From: Mucilaginibacter pedocola
GTDB lineage: Bacteria; Bacteroidota; Bacteroidia; Sphingobacteriales; Sphingobacteriaceae
Length of the DNA stretch: 64,000 nucleotides
Reading direction: 5' to 3'
Assembly (NCBI RefSeq): GCF_002013915.1
Contig: NZ_MBTF01000023.1
Span: 496,001-560,000, forward strand
Shown in pieces: positions 8,821 to 18,361 of this stretch. Position 1 is the first letter of the stretch, and each line of letters opens with the position of its first letter. Below the pieces are notes generated by a model. It had not been told where the DNA came from. It saw only the letters and a program-made list of their open reading frames with translations, and did not search any database. The translations under genes and the position numbers were made by a program.

Positions 8821-9684
8821 ATGGCCCCAAAGACATCTGACGTTACTACCATTATGATCCTGAATCGTAACGAGAGCACCCGTTCGTTGCAAGTAAAAAC
8901 CAAACACATAAAAAGGCTTAAACATTATACGGCAGCATTGGCTGCTGTTTTTGTGTTGCTTGGTGGCGTTATTTATTACATGTATGCCCAGAACTTACGC
9001 CATGAGCAGGAGAAAATGCAGCTGATGTCGCAAATAGTGAAGCTTAAGGGCCAGATACCGGCCAGCCTGATAAAAGCAGGCGAAGAGCATTCGGCCCAGG
9101 GCTACATCCAGCAAATAGAGGGTAAGCTTAAAACCATAAACGATTACCTGCGCCGCCGCGGCCTAAAAGGGTTCAGCACCAAAGGTACGGGTGGCGATAA
9201 TAATGCCGAGGGCAAAAAACTATCAGATAAAGAAGTTTACAGCCTGTATAACGATTACTTGAACCGACTGATGGGCAACATCGCCTTTACACCAATGGGC
9301 TATCCGCGCATGGATGGCTTTAGCTCGGTGTTCGGCTATCGCAGCGATCCGTTTAACTCTGCAAGTGCCGAATTTCACCCCGGTATTGATTTTAAAGGCG
9401 ACCGCGGCGACGAAGCCCGCAGCACTGCCAACGGTAAGGTTATTTTTGCCGGCTGGTTCGGTGGTTACGGCAATTGCGTGCGCATACAGCACGGTAACGA
9501 TTTCCAGACCCTTTACGGGCACCTCTCGCGCATCAGCGTAAAAGTAGGGCAGCAGGTAGTGGTTGGCCAAAAGGTAGGCGAGGTAGGCTCTACAGGCCAC
9601 TCAACCGGAACGCACCTGCATTACGAAGTACGCAAAGGCGGTAAACCTATTAACCCTGTAAACTTTTTGACTTTGAATAAATAA
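8821..9684 (+). CDS. M23 family (LytM) peptidoglycan endopeptidase, second paralogue
   Basis: 287 residues with the same plan as the gene before it: TM about 39-59, coiled-coil about 60-110, M23 domain about 165-285 with ligands EFHPGIDFKG and GTHLHYEVR, all intact. The conserved phrase HPGxDFKG and the PRxxxFxSxFGYR lead-in show that the two arose by duplication. The start at 8821 is used; an ATG at 8854 (MILNRNES) is a possible alternative. A bactofilin gene begins 115 bases downstream after a short GTGAGTGGAGA-type repeat. Role inferred: peptidoglycan remodelling at a bactofilin-defined site. Confidence 0.92.
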   Translation: MAPKTSDVTTIMILNRNESTRSLQVKTKHIKRLKHYTAALAAVFVLLGGVIYYMYAQNLRHEQEKMQLMSQIVKLKGQIPASLIKAGEEHSAQGYIQQIEGKLKTINDYLRRRGLKGFSTKGTGGDNNAEGKKLSDKEVYSLYNDYLNRLMGNIAFTPMGYPRMDGFSSVFGYRSDPFNSASAEFHPGIDFKGDRGDEARSTANGKVIFAGWFGGYGNCVRIQHGNDFQTLYGHLSRISVKVGQQVVVGQKVGEVGSTGHSTGTHLHYEVRKGGKPINPVNFLTLNK

Positions 9685-9686
9685 GG

Positions 9687-9790
9687 GTTAGTGAGTGGAG
9701 AACGGTGAGTAGAGAATGGTTGCTTTTGTTGCAGCTTTATTTCACCGATAAACCAACCACTCACCACTCTCTCAATAAACCACTCACCCT
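9687..9790. repeat. GTGAGTGGAGA-type inverted repeat
   Basis: GTGAGTGGAGAACGGTGAGTAGAGA units on the left are complementary to CCACTCACCACTCTCTC and CCACTCACC on the right. It fills the gap between the second peptidase and the bactofilin gene. Confidence 0.6.
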
Positions 9791-9799
9791 CCCCAAAAT

Positions 9800-10186
9800 A
9801 TGTTCAACAAAAAAGAGAAAGTAGCATTAGACCTGCAAGCTATATCAACCCTGGTTAGCGAAGGTGCTGTGATAGATGGTAACCTTAAGGCCCCGGCATT
9901 TGCCCGTATAGATGGTACCGTGAACGGTAATATCACCGTTGACGAAGGGCTTATACTGGGCGAGAAGGGCCTAGTTAAAGGCAACATCGTTACCAAAGAA
10001 ATTGTTGTTTATGGCAAAGTTACCGGCAATATCAATTGCACCTCGCTGGAGATACGCAGTACCGGCAATATCAACGGCGAAGTAAAAACTGAAACCCTGC
10101 AGGTGGAGCGCGGTGGCATACACAATGGTAGCCTGATGATGGCCCCTGTGGTTGCCGGCAAAACTATTGGCGAGAAAGCGGCTTAG
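9800..10186 (+). CDS. Bactofilin (polymer-forming cytoskeletal protein)
   Basis: 128 residues, the usual small bactofilin size. After a short N-terminal tail, residues about 20-115 are the right-handed beta-helix repeats of the bactofilin fold: GAVIDGNLKAPAFARIDGTV, GNITVDEGLILGEKG and so on, one rung every 16-19 residues with G-N-I/G-x-I-x turns. Bactofilins polymerise without nucleotide into membrane-associated filaments that localise cell-wall enzymes. Two M23 peptidases directly upstream on the same strand are the likely partners. No membrane anchor is visible. Confidence 0.92.
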   Translation: MFNKKEKVALDLQAISTLVSEGAVIDGNLKAPAFARIDGTVNGNITVDEGLILGEKGLVKGNIVTKEIVVYGKVTGNINCTSLEIRSTGNINGEVKTETLQVERGGIHNGSLMMAPVVAGKTIGEKAA

Positions 10187-10187
10187 C

Positions 10188-10380
10188 TTCAGTTTGCAGT
10201 GTGCAGTTGGCAGTTTAGCTAATAACACACCGTCACATGAATGAGATTTTACCCTTGGTTTGTAACTGACGGTTGGCGATGTGGTCAGTTGAACGACCGC
10301 AACCCCTCCCTGCCTTTGCGCTCCTACCAGCCGCACCCCTCCCACGTGGGAGGGAATTTCTCAGCGGCATCATTCCATCA
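10188..10380. repeat. Repeat-rich gap with CAGTTTGCAGT units and a CCCTCCCACGTGGGAGGG palindrome
   Basis: The gap before ahcY starts with CAGTTTGCAGT/GTGCAGTTGGCAGTTT units (10190-10216) and contains a perfect 18-base palindrome at 10337-10354 inside CCCCTCCC-type sequence. A relative of the latter follows fabI at 37280-37375. No coding potential is supported. Confidence 0.5.
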
Positions 10381-10453
10381 TTGAAATCAGCGGTTCGGGC
10401 TTATCCTATGGCAACAAAACCTTTTAGCTTTTCCGTAAAAAAATTATATTCTT

Positions 10454-10461
10454 TACTTTTG
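10454..10461 (+). promoter_or_regulatory. Bacteroidota-type -7 element of ahcY
   Basis: TACTTTTG fits TAnnTTTG exactly and lies 22 bases before the ahcY ATG at 10484. A clear -33 TTTG is not seen; TTTT stretches lie 20-25 bases upstream. Confidence 0.5.
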
Positions 10462-10483
10462 AGGAAAAAAACACAGAAAAGCT

Positions 10484-11800
10484 ATGTCGACAGTAGAAAC
10501 CACCTACGTTAAAAATAAAGTGAAAGATATTTCACTTGCTGCCTGGGGCCGCAAAGAAATTGAATTGGCTGAAGCTGAAATGCCGGGCCTGATGGCCTTA
10601 CGTGCCGAGTATGGCGCAAGCCAGCCACTTGCCGGTGCACGCATTGCCGGCTGCCTGCACATGACTATTCAAACTGCGGTTTTAATTGAAACCCTGCAGG
10701 CGCTGGGTGCCGAGGTTACCTGGTCATCATGTAACATCTTCTCTACGCAAGATCACGCTGCTGCTGCTATTGCTGCTGCCGGTACTTCTGTTTACGCCTG
10801 GAAAGGTATGAACGAGCAGGAGTTTGACTGGTGTATAGAGCAAACGCTTTTCTTTGGCGAAGACCGCAAACCATTGAACATGATATTGGATGACGGTGGC
10901 GACTTAACCAACATGGTTTTCGACCGTTACCCTGAATTGGCCAAAGATATTAAAGGCCTGTCTGAAGAAACTACTACCGGTGTACACCGTTTATACGAGC
11001 GTATGAAAGCAGGTACTTTATTGATCCCGGCTATCAACATCAACGACTCGGTTACCAAATCGAAATTCGATAACAAATACGGCTGCCGCGAATCGTTAGT
11101 TGACGCTATCCGCCGCGCTACCGACGTAATGATGGCCGGTAAAGTAGGTGTTGTTTGCGGTTATGGCGACGTAGGTAAAGGCTCTGCCGATTCACTACGC
11201 AATGCAGGTGTACGTGTTATCGTTACCGAGATCGACCCTATCTGCGCCCTGCAAGCTGCTATGGAAGGCTACGAAGTGAAAAAACTTTCTACCGCTATTG
11301 CCGAGGCTGACATTGTTGTTACTGCAACCGGTAACAAAAACATCGTTCGCGAGCAACACTTCAGTGCATTGAAAGATAAAGCTATCGTTTGTAACATTGG
11401 CCACTTCGATAACGAAATCGATATGGCATGGTTGAACGGCGCTTACGGCAGCACTAAAATTGAAATTAAACCACAGGTTGATAAATACACCATAGAAGGT
11501 AAAGACGTTATCGTATTAGCCGAAGGCCGTTTGGTTAACTTAGGTTGCGCTACAGGCCACCCAAGCTTTGTAATGAGCAACTCGTTCACCAACCAAACTT
11601 TGGCTCAATTAGAGCTTTGGACCAACACCGCAGCTTACGAAAACAAAGTTTACACCCTACCTAAACACCTCGACGAAAAAGTTGCCCGTTTACACCTTGC
11701 CAAAATTGGTGTAGAACTGGAAGTTTTAGACCAGGACCAGGCCGAGTACATCGGCGTAACTGTAGAAGGCCCGTTCAAACCGGAGTACTACCGTTACTAA
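10484..11800 (+). CDS. ahcY: Adenosylhomocysteinase (S-adenosyl-L-homocysteine hydrolase)
   Basis: 438 residues, full length for the bacterial enzyme. It splits S-adenosylhomocysteine to adenosine and homocysteine with tightly bound NAD, removing the product inhibitor of methyltransferases. Seen motifs: the substrate-domain start [33 protein letters not shown], the NAD site [17 protein letters not shown] and the C-terminal tyrosine-rich end KPEYYRY. Its codon use is more uniform and its body more C-ending in conserved stretches than neighbours, as expected of a highly expressed gene. Flanked by its own -7 element upstream and a hairpin terminator downstream, so monocistronic. Confidence 0.98.
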   Translation: MSTVETTYVKNKVKDISLAAWGRKEIELAEAEMPGLMALRAEYGASQPLAGARIAGCLHMTIQTAVLIETLQALGAEVTWSSCNIFSTQDHAAAAIAAAGTSVYAWKGMNEQEFDWCIEQTLFFGEDRKPLNMILDDGGDLTNMVFDRYPELAKDIKGLSEETTTGVHRLYERMKAGTLLIPAININDSVTKSKFDNKYGCRESLVDAIRRATDVMMAGKVGVVCGYGDVGKGSADSLRNAGVRVIVTEIDPICALQAAMEGYEVKKLSTAIAEADIVVTATGNKNIVREQHFSALKDKAIVCNIGHFDNEIDMAWLNGAYGSTKIEIKPQVDKYTIEGKDVIVLAEGRLVNLGCATGHPSFVMSNSFTNQTLAQLELWTNTAAYENKVYTLPKHLDEKVARLHLAKIGVELEVLDQDQAEYIGVTVEGPFKPEYYRY

Positions 11801-11839
11801 TTTCAGAATCAAGACTTTTAGAGTCAGGAATCAAGATAG

Positions 11840-11875
11840 AAAAGGGATGTGGCGATCAGCCATGTCCCTTTTTTG
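11840..11875 (+). terminator. Rho-independent terminator of ahcY
   Basis: Stem AAAAGGGA...TCCCTTTT with inner TGGC/GCCA and loop GATCA, followed by six T. It lies 40 bases after the ahcY stop. Confidence 0.8.
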
Positions 11876-11898
11876 ATTAGCAATTGGAAAGAAAGGAG

Positions 11899-12765
11899 TT
11901 ATTTCTTTTTCTTGTACCTAACCGACATTAGTTCGGCAGTTAATGCGAAGTAACGCTCGATGCTCTCGTCGGATAAGCCCGTGATGGTTTTAGTACGTTC
12001 ATTTCTGATGGTTGCTTCATCGCGGACTTCTTTATCCTTACCGTCTCCCTTGGTAAATTCTTTGCGGTCATGTAACACGAAGGCTTTGGTCGAGTCGGCG
12101 AGTTTATTCTCGGCCAGCAATTTGTTTAGCAGGCTGTCGCCCCTATCAGTACTTAACAGGTTTAAAACCACTGCAGCATTGTGTTTGCCGGTTGGCGTGC
12201 CGTTCTCAGTAATGCCTATCAAATTGTCTTCGGCGGCTTTAATGCTCATCAGGTTATACAAAAACAAGCTGGCATCAATAGCGCTTAGGTCGATCGCGTG
12301 CATTGCAAGGTAAACGTGCACTTTGGGTGTACTGATCAATTTTTCGGCTAAGGGGGCTATGTCTTTTCCTTTATTTCCTAACAGAAAACTAACGTTTAAA
12401 TAAGGTTCTCCCTGTATATTGTTAAGGTCGGTTTTCTTTACCGATGCCAGCACCGCATCTAAATATTCTTCCTTTTTATCAAGTGTAAGTATCAGCGTGG
12501 CCGCATCGAAACAAAAATAAGGGTCGTTGTTTTCTGCCAGTACCATTTCTTTAAGGCAGGGCAGGGCCGCCGCGGGGTCGGTTTTTGCGAGGTCCCAAAA
12601 CTTATCAAGCTGGGCCGATTTGGCGTCGGTTTGCTTGTCATTTAACGTGTTTGGCTTGAAGCCATAATATTCTTTTTTTAAAGTTGCCAATTTCTCGCAA
12701 AGCGATTGAGCGGAGCAAGCACACGAAAAGCAGGCAAATAAGAGAGCGGTAATAATACGGGCCAT
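11899..12765 (-). CDS. Secreted protein of unknown function
   Basis: 288 residues. The N-terminus MARIITALLFACFSCACSAQ is a signal peptide (cysteines near the cleavage point make a lipoprotein just possible, but the best site is ACS-AQS). The mature part is mostly helical, rich in Leu, Ala and Lys/Asp, with short helix pairs resembling HEAT-like repeats (residues about 70-170), and a charged KYKKKK end. I do not recognise a family. Its neighbours on the other strand are two more small secreted unknowns, giving no functional hint. Confidence 0.7.
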   Translation of the reverse strand: MARIITALLFACFSCACSAQSLCEKLATLKKEYYGFKPNTLNDKQTDAKSAQLDKFWDLAKTDPAAALPCLKEMVLAENNDPYFCFDAATLILTLDKKEEYLDAVLASVKKTDLNNIQGEPYLNVSFLLGNKGKDIAPLAEKLISTPKVHVYLAMHAIDLSAIDASLFLYNLMSIKAAEDNLIGITENGTPTGKHNAAVVLNLLSTDRGDSLLNKLLAENKLADSTKAFVLHDRKEFTKGDGKDKEVRDEATIRNERTKTITGLSDESIERYFALTAELMSVRYKKKK

Positions 12766-12926
12766 GTGTTAAGGTTGATAAGTCTATTTTTTAAATATAC
12801 TGTTTTGAGGATATAACAAGCAATGTAAACAGAAAGAAACATCTAAGCTTTAGCTCTATTTGTTGGTTTCGACCGAAAGCCGCCGATAGCTTTTTGTTAT
12901 ATTTGTGGGTAAACCAAAGCCTTAAA

Positions 12927-13586
12927 ATGAAATACCTCAAGATACTGTGCCTGCTAATTGCAATGACACATTTCGCGGCCATAACCACTGCACAAGAGAG
13001 CATTAATACCGAAGTTTTTAAAAGTAGTTTTAAACCCACCGCAACAGGCGGCGATATCTGCTATAATGGTAAAAAACACTCTTTCAGGTTGCGTGCGGGC
13101 GGCAAAAAGATCACGCTCGCTGCGCCAAAGGGGCAGCAGGATAACCAGATGTATTTACAGATAGATGGCGTGCCATTCCAGGCCTCATTAGTCCCGCTGC
13201 CGCAACAAATGCTTGGATCGGTCCGGTTGGAGAACCTAACCTACCAGCAACAAAGAGAGATATTGGAAGGTTATGTAAAGTATGAGATAGACTATCTTGA
13301 AAACGAGCTTAAGATGAAATTAAGCAATATGAGGAAAGAGTGGGTTTACATCAACAACAGGCTGTACTATATTTGGCGGTTCGAGGCAAATTACGGCAGC
13401 GTTAGTTCGCAAGTAGTTAAACCGGTTGTGGCACAGGTTTATTATTCCACCGTGTGCTTCAACCAGGTGTTAGACCTAAACCGCCCCGTGTTTAAAGGCG
13501 ATGATGTGAATAAGGTAAAAGGGCAGATCGATAAAATAGCTACTACTTTGCGGTTATACAGCACAGCAAAGCCGCCCCAAATTTAA
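12927..13586 (+). CDS. Secreted protein of unknown function
   Basis: 219 residues starting at the ATG at 12927, which gives the signal peptide MKYLKILCLLIAMTHFAAITTAQ; an in-frame earlier codon at 12894 adds an unlikely leader that overlaps the promoter. A TATATTTG -7-like element lies at 12898-12905. The mature protein has mixed alpha/beta composition, with two cysteines (CYNGKK and the late STVCFNQV). No family recognised. The next gene's real start lies 74 bases after this stop, so they may be co-transcribed. Confidence 0.7.
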   Translation: MKYLKILCLLIAMTHFAAITTAQESINTEVFKSSFKPTATGGDICYNGKKHSFRLRAGGKKITLAAPKGQQDNQMYLQIDGVPFQASLVPLPQQMLGSVRLENLTYQQQREILEGYVKYEIDYLENELKMKLSNMRKEWVYINNRLYYIWRFEANYGSVSSQVVKPVVAQVYYSTVCFNQVLDLNRPVFKGDDVNKVKGQIDKIATTLRLYSTAKPPQI

Positions 13587-13660
13587 TGCGCGCTGTATAC
13601 CCGGTGCAAACAATTCTGCCGGGCTGGCCTTTTATAAGCATACCAATAAGTAAAACTGTT

Positions 13661-14113
13661 ATGCAACTCATAAAAAGAACCATAGCCATCATTTTATTTT
13701 TGGCAGTAAGCACGGCATCGCTTTTTGCGCAAACCAAAAAAGTGGCCAACTATTTTATAGGTAAGCCAGGTACCGACACCTATAAAAGCTATTCGTTTTG
13801 GGTTACCGATGGCAAACCCTCTGAGATATCATTAGCAACTGGTGCCAATCGCACCGAAACCAAAGCAACCTACAACGGCAAAGCCACCTACCAGGGCAAA
13901 ACCTGTTTTAAAATGACAGCTGCCGATAAAAAGGTATATTACGTTTACCCCATTGATACTAAATTAGCCGTTGTAAATGCTGCCACCAAAAAGATAGAAA
14001 CCTTCACTTGGGAATACGAAGGCCCGGTTGATGGCGTAGGTACCTTTTGCCAGCCCTGCGCTCAAGACGAAAAAGAAAGCATGAATTTGATGAAGGGGAG
14101 TTATTTGAAATAG
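13661..14113 (+). CDS. Small secreted protein of unknown function
   Basis: 150 residues from the ATG at 13661; the open frame extends upstream to 13586 but only the 13661 start gives a signal peptide (MQLIKRTIAIILFLAVSTASLFAQ). The mature part is beta-rich and ends with a FCQPCAQDEKES stretch holding a C-x2-C pair, with a further cysteine at TCFKM. The pair could be a disulfide or metal site. No family recognised; likely periplasmic. Confidence 0.7.
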   Translation: MQLIKRTIAIILFLAVSTASLFAQTKKVANYFIGKPGTDTYKSYSFWVTDGKPSEISLATGANRTETKATYNGKATYQGKTCFKMTAADKKVYYVYPIDTKLAVVNAATKKIETFTWEYEGPVDGVGTFCQPCAQDEKESMNLMKGSYLK

Positions 14114-14125
14114 CTGCTTTCTTTC

Positions 14126-14298
14126 TTACCACAAAGTGCGCAAAGAAAGAAACACAAAGAAGCACAAAGCCTTTTTGACGGTTATTTTAATCACGCCAAG
14201 GCGCTAAGCCGCAAAGAAAACTTACAGTAAATTCGCAAAGCTCTGCGCCCTTTGCGCTAACGACGTTGCAAATGCTCTGCGTACTTTGCGGTTAAATC
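14126..14298. repeat. CGCAAAG-family repeat element
   Basis: Runs of CACAAAG, CGCAAAG and GCACAAAG units on the left, CTTTGCGC and CTTTGCGGTTAAAT on the right, in inverted orientation, like the element at 1489-1659. Its right arm runs into the last codons of the DUF4304 gene, whose TAA stop (14292-14294) is part of the ATTTAACCGC arm. Confidence 0.7.
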
Positions 14299-14843
14299 GC
14301 CGCATCGGGCACTAATGCCAAACGTTGCTCATGAGGGTCTTCCGCCCACCAGGTTTCTGCCTCCTGCCAATAGCTTAATATTTCTTTTGCCCGATTGGTA
14401 TAAACCCCATTACTGTTTTCTCCTTTACCACTTTGCAGAAAGAGATTTTTTATACCGCGTAAAAACATTACCCTGCGGTTATCTTTTGCCCCATTAGTGT
14501 AAGTCTCATTATTCGTCGATTCTTCACTAAAGTCAAACCAATAATCTTTGTTATGTTGCTTGCTTCCTATTCTGTGCCTGCGGTGCATATGATGTGCCGT
14601 ACATTTTGAGGGCGGAATATCGGCACCCCATCCGAGCTGTACACCTTTTGGCGAGCAGTTTGAAATTTCGACAACGAAACTCGGCTCAGAACGATTGAAT
14701 TGGAATGTCAGCAGATTGATTCTGTCCTCCTGTATCCTCCTAAAGTGGGGATAGCTCCCGGTAAAGCCTTTCTCCCGAAAAAAAGGAATTGCAATTTCTT
14801 TTATTGCTTTATCCATCAAAACCCTGAGTTCTTTACCTGTCAT
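14292..14843 (-). CDS. DUF4304 domain protein
   Basis: 183 residues from the ATG at 14843; a TTG at 14858 would add five residues. Residues 1-130 fit DUF4304 (MDKAIKEIAIPFFREKGFTG..., then FQFNR and a WFDF block), a family of cytoplasmic proteins of unknown function that in some genomes belongs to contact-toxin immunity clusters (established only loosely). The remaining tail is Ala/Glu/Trp rich. A 97-residue protein gene lies 18 bases upstream on the same strand, so the two form a small operon. The last residues and stop come from the repeat element described at 14126-14298. Confidence 0.75.
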   Translation of the reverse strand: MTGKELRVLMDKAIKEIAIPFFREKGFTGSYPHFRRIQEDRINLLTFQFNRSEPSFVVEISNCSPKGVQLGWGADIPPSKCTAHHMHRRHRIGSKQHNKDYWFDFSEESTNNETYTNGAKDNRRVMFLRGIKNLFLQSGKGENSNGVYTNRAKEILSYWQEAETWWAEDPHEQRLALVPDAAI

Positions 14844-14861
14844 ACCAATAAACGTCAATGC

Positions 14862-15155
14862 TCAATGCAGGGCTGTCTCCCAATCCTCATACGAGGGCTG
14901 TACTTCGAAACTTCTATCCATATAAGAACGCAAATAATCGGTTGCACGCTTTTGTGCGTATGCGTCGTTAAGTACTTCTCCCATTTCGTCCATCTCAATT
15001 ACATTGGCGTAAATGGCAAAAACTTGCTCTATGGCGCTAGGTTCTTTGCCATACAACAACAAATAATCAACACCTTCGAGTGTATTTTGCCTGCCGCTCG
15101 CCATAAAATAAGCAAACTCCCTGAGGGCGCCGCTAAATGAATTACTTAGTTTCAT
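14862..15155 (-). CDS. Small cytoplasmic protein of unknown function
   Basis: 97 residues, acidic, without signal peptide or TM segment. It begins MKLSNSFSGALREFAYF and contains LEGVDYLLLYGKEPSAIEQ. No family is recognised with confidence; size, acidity and pairing with a DUF4304 gene recall immunity-type proteins, which is only an inference. The gene starts 22 bases after the gcvP terminator hairpin, so its promoter must be very short, or it depends on read-through from gcvP. Confidence 0.65.
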   Translation of the reverse strand: MKLSNSFSGALREFAYFMASGRQNTLEGVDYLLLYGKEPSAIEQVFAIYANVIEMDEMGEVLNDAYAQKRATDYLRSYMDRSFEVQPSYEDWETALH

Positions 15156-15177
15156 GATTTACTGTGATTTTCACCAA

Positions 15178-15204
15178 TAAAAAAGGCTCCGTAATGGAGC
15201 CTCA
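15178..15204 (-). terminator. Rho-independent terminator of gcvP
   Basis: On the minus strand AGGCTCC, loop ATTAC, GGAGCCT, then TTTTTA. It lies 52 bases after the gcvP stop. Confidence 0.8.
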
Positions 15205-15255
15205 ATTTAATCATTCATCTGCACATTTGAAATCTGAAATCTGCACATCCGCTGC

Positions 15256-18165
15256 TCACGTTCCGTATTCAGGCGTGGTTACTTCGCTTTCTTCGAACTC
15301 GTAATCGCTTAGCGGCGGGCATGAACATATTAAGGTACGGTCGCCGTAGGTATCGTTCACACGGCCTACCGATGGCCAGAACTTGTAGGCAGCTACATAA
15401 GGCAGCGGGAAGCCTGCTTTTTGGCGGGTGTAGCTGTGCTCCCAATCGTTACCGGTAATTACAGCAGCAGTGTGCGGTGCGTTTTTCAATGGATTATCGG
15501 CTTTGTCCGACAGGCCTTTCTCGATATCCTCTATCTCATGGCGGATAGATATCATGGCATCGCAGAAACGGTCGAGTTCGTGTTTCGGTTCCGATTCTGT
15601 TGGCTCTATCATCACCGTACCCGCAACCGGGAACGATACTGTTGGCGCGTGGAAACCGTAATCCATTAAGCGTTTGGCTATATCCACTACCTCTATGCCG
15701 TATTGTTTGAACGAGCGGCAATCCAATATCATCTCGTGTGCGCAACGGCCTTTGCTGCCGGTGTATAACACACTGTAATGCGCTTTAAGGCGGGTTTTAA
15801 TATAGTTGGCGTTCAGTATGGCGTATTTGGTAGCATTGGTTAAACCTTCGCCGCCCATCATAGCTATATAAGCGTGAGATATCAGCAATATAGAAGCTGA
15901 ACCCCATGGTGCCGATGACACAGCGTGGATAGCTTTACCATTATCGATATCAACCACGGCATGGCCGGGCAGGTAAGGTACCAGGTGTTTAGCTACGCCG
16001 ATAGGGCCCATACCGGGGCCGCCACCGCCGTGCGGAATGCAGAAAGTTTTGTGCAGGTTAAGGTGGCAAACATCGGCACCAATGTTAGCAGGGCTTGTTA
16101 AGCCTACCTGTGCGTTCATGTTAGCGCCATCCATATAAACCTGGCCGCCGTTGGCGTGGATGATCTCGCATATCTCGATGATCGATTCTTCGAACACGCC
16201 ATGAGTAGATGGATAAGTTACCATCAGGCAGCTTAGTTCGTTTTTATACTGCTCGGCGCGGGCACGCATGTCTTCCACGTCGATGTTACCGTTCTCGTCG
16301 CATTTTACTACCACGATCTTCATGCCGGCCATAGCTGCCGAAGCAGGGTTGGTACCGTGTGCTGATGACGGGATAAGCGCGATATTACGGTGGCTATCGC
16401 CGCGGTCGTTGTGGTAAGCGCGGATAACCATCAGGCCGGCATATTCGCCTTGTGCGCCGGCATTTGGCTGCAGGCTCATGGCGGCAAAACCGGTGATCTC
16501 GCTCAACCATTTGTTCAGTTCATCGAATATTTGCATGTAGCCGCCTACCTGGTCGGTTGGTGCAAAGGGGTGCATTTTGCTGAACTCGGCCCAGGTAACG
16601 GGTACCATTTCGGTAGTAGCGTTCAGTTTCATGGTGCAGCTGCCCAGGGCTATCATTGAGTGGCAAAGCGAAAGATCCTTTGTCTCTAATGATTTAATGT
16701 AACGCAACATCTCGTGCTCCGAGTGGTGCGAGTTGAACAACGCGTGGGTTAAGTATGCTGAAGTGCGTTGCAACTCGGCAGGGATAACGCTTTCGATGTT
16801 CTCGCGCAGCGCATCAAAATTAGCATCGGCTAAAGTTTTGCCTTTTACTTTGGCAAAGAAACGAACGATGTTCTTCACATCCTCGGGCGAAGTGGTTTCA
16901 TCAAGCGAAATGGTTACTTCGGTGCCATTGTAGTGGAAGTTCGATTCGTTGTTCAGCGCCTCAGAATGTATCGGCCCTGCCAAAACACCCAAGTCGAATT
17001 TCAACGTATCAAAATAAGCTTTGTTCAGTTGCTCGTATCCCAACTCGTTCAAAGCTGAAGCTAACAATACGCTTAAGCCGTGTATACGCTCGGCTATCAG
17101 CTTAACGCCTTTGGGGCCATGGTATACAGCATACATACCAGCCATAATGGCCAGCAGTGCCTGCGCGGTACAAATGTTAGAAGTTGCTTTATCGCGGCGG
17201 ATGTGCTGCTCGCGGGTTTGCAGCGCCATACGCAGAGCATAGTTGCCTGCCGAATCGATAGTGACACCGATGATGCGGCCGGGGATAGAGCGTTTGTACT
17301 CTTCTTTGGTAGCAAAGTATGCTGCGTGCGGGCCGCCAAAGCCCATTGGTATACCAAAGCGCTGGGTGCTGCCTACCACAATATCCGCACCCCATTCACC
17401 CGGAGGGGTGAGCAGGGTAAGGCTCATGATATCGGCAACAACGGTTAGTTTTATATTTTTTTGGTGCAGGGCATCGGCAAAGCCTTTGTAGTTGTACACC
17501 TCGCCATTGCCGGCGGGGTATTGTACAATGGCACCAAACATATCATCGGTAAGCTCGGCAGTTTGGTGGTTGCCTATCTCCAGCTTAATACCATAAGGCT
17601 CGCTGCGGGTCTTTAAAATATCAATGGTTTGCGGGAACAGTTCTTCACTCACAAAAAACACATTGGCTTTTTGGTTTTTGCGCAGGCTGTATTGCATAAA
17701 CATAGCCTCGGCAGCAGCAGTACCTTCGTCAAGCAACGATGCGTTGGCAATCTCCATCCCGGTAAGATCTATCACCATGGTTTGGAAGTTGAGCAGCGCC
17801 TGCAAACGGCCCTGTGCTATCTCTGCCTGGTAAGGGGTATATTGGGTATACCATCCGGGATTTTCGAGGATATTACGCTGAATAACACCCGGTACAATTA
17901 CATCATAATAACCCTGGCCTATGTACGATTTGAAAACTTTATTCTTAGATGCCGTTACTTTCAGCGTGTTGAGGTAATCAAATTCGCTTTTGGCAGCGGG
18001 CAGGTTAAGGGGCGCTTTTAGCCTTATTTTCTCGGGGACGGTTTCGCCGATAAGCTCGTCAATGGTGCTAACACCAATGGTTTTCAGCATTTTTTCGGTA
18101 TCCTCGGGGTTGGGTGCTATATGGCGGTGCTGGAATTTCTCCTGGTAATCAATGTTCAGCTTCAT
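15256..18165 (-). CDS. gcvP: Glycine dehydrogenase (decarboxylating), P-protein of the glycine cleavage system
   Basis: 969 residues, the one-chain type (fusion of GcvPA and GcvPB halves). It decarboxylates glycine with pyridoxal phosphate and passes the aminomethyl group to lipoyl GcvH. The PLP lysine is in [16 protein letters not shown] (Lys706), followed by the glycine-rich loop; the N-terminal FRxRHIAP motif is present as [18 protein letters not shown]-protein and H-protein genes are not next to it, so the system is dispersed. Upstream of the start there is no recognisable glycine riboswitch in the 196-base gap. pdxJ, which makes the cofactor, lies 4 kb away but not in the same unit. Confidence 0.98.
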   Translation of the reverse strand: MKLNIDYQEKFQHRHIAPNPEDTEKMLKTIGVSTIDELIGETVPEKIRLKAPLNLPAAKSEFDYLNTLKVTASKNKVFKSYIGQGYYDVIVPGVIQRNILENPGWYTQYTPYQAEIAQGRLQALLNFQTMVIDLTGMEIANASLLDEGTAAAEAMFMQYSLRKNQKANVFFVSEELFPQTIDILKTRSEPYGIKLEIGNHQTAELTDDMFGAIVQYPAGNGEVYNYKGFADALHQKNIKLTVVADIMSLTLLTPPGEWGADIVVGSTQRFGIPMGFGGPHAAYFATKEEYKRSIPGRIIGVTIDSAGNYALRMALQTREQHIRRDKATSNICTAQALLAIMAGMYAVYHGPKGVKLIAERIHGLSVLLASALNELGYEQLNKAYFDTLKFDLGVLAGPIHSEALNNESNFHYNGTEVTISLDETTSPEDVKNIVRFFAKVKGKTLADANFDALRENIESVIPAELQRTSAYLTHALFNSHHSEHEMLRYIKSLETKDLSLCHSMIALGSCTMKLNATTEMVPVTWAEFSKMHPFAPTDQVGGYMQIFDELNKWLSEITGFAAMSLQPNAGAQGEYAGLMVIRAYHNDRGDSHRNIALIPSSAHGTNPASAAMAGMKIVVVKCDENGNIDVEDMRARAEQYKNELSCLMVTYPSTHGVFEESIIEICEIIHANGGQVYMDGANMNAQVGLTSPANIGADVCHLNLHKTFCIPHGGGGPGMGPIGVAKHLVPYLPGHAVVDIDNGKAIHAVSSAPWGSASILLISHAYIAMMGGEGLTNATKYAILNANYIKTRLKAHYSVLYTGSKGRCAHEMILDCRSFKQYGIEVVDIAKRLMDYGFHAPTVSFPVAGTVMIEPTESEPKHELDRFCDAMISIRHEIEDIEKGLSDKADNPLKNAPHTAAVITGNDWEHSYTRQKAGFPLPYVAAYKFWPSVGRVNDTYGDRTLICSCPPLSDYEFEESEVTTPEYGT

Positions 18166-18361
18166 GGAGGTGACTTGCCTTTTAAAATTTACCGCAAAGG
18201 TACGATTTTAAGCATTAGTAACAATTGAGTAACATGATATTGACAGGGTAGTTACAATGCTCCTAAAGCGTGGTATAATAGCGGTGCAGGTATGCCTTTA
18301 ACTATTCTGCATTAAATTAATTATTGCGGGTGCTATTCGTTATTTTGCAGGTCGATCACTG

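Noticed and set aside
10273-10512. 79-codon plus-strand ORF before ahcY
   Set aside because: It spans the CCTCCC palindrome and the ahcY promoter, overlaps the ahcY start and has no protein-like composition.
18166-18361. Glycine riboswitch in front of gcvP
   Set aside because: No paired aptamer architecture or terminator stem was seen in the 196 bases.
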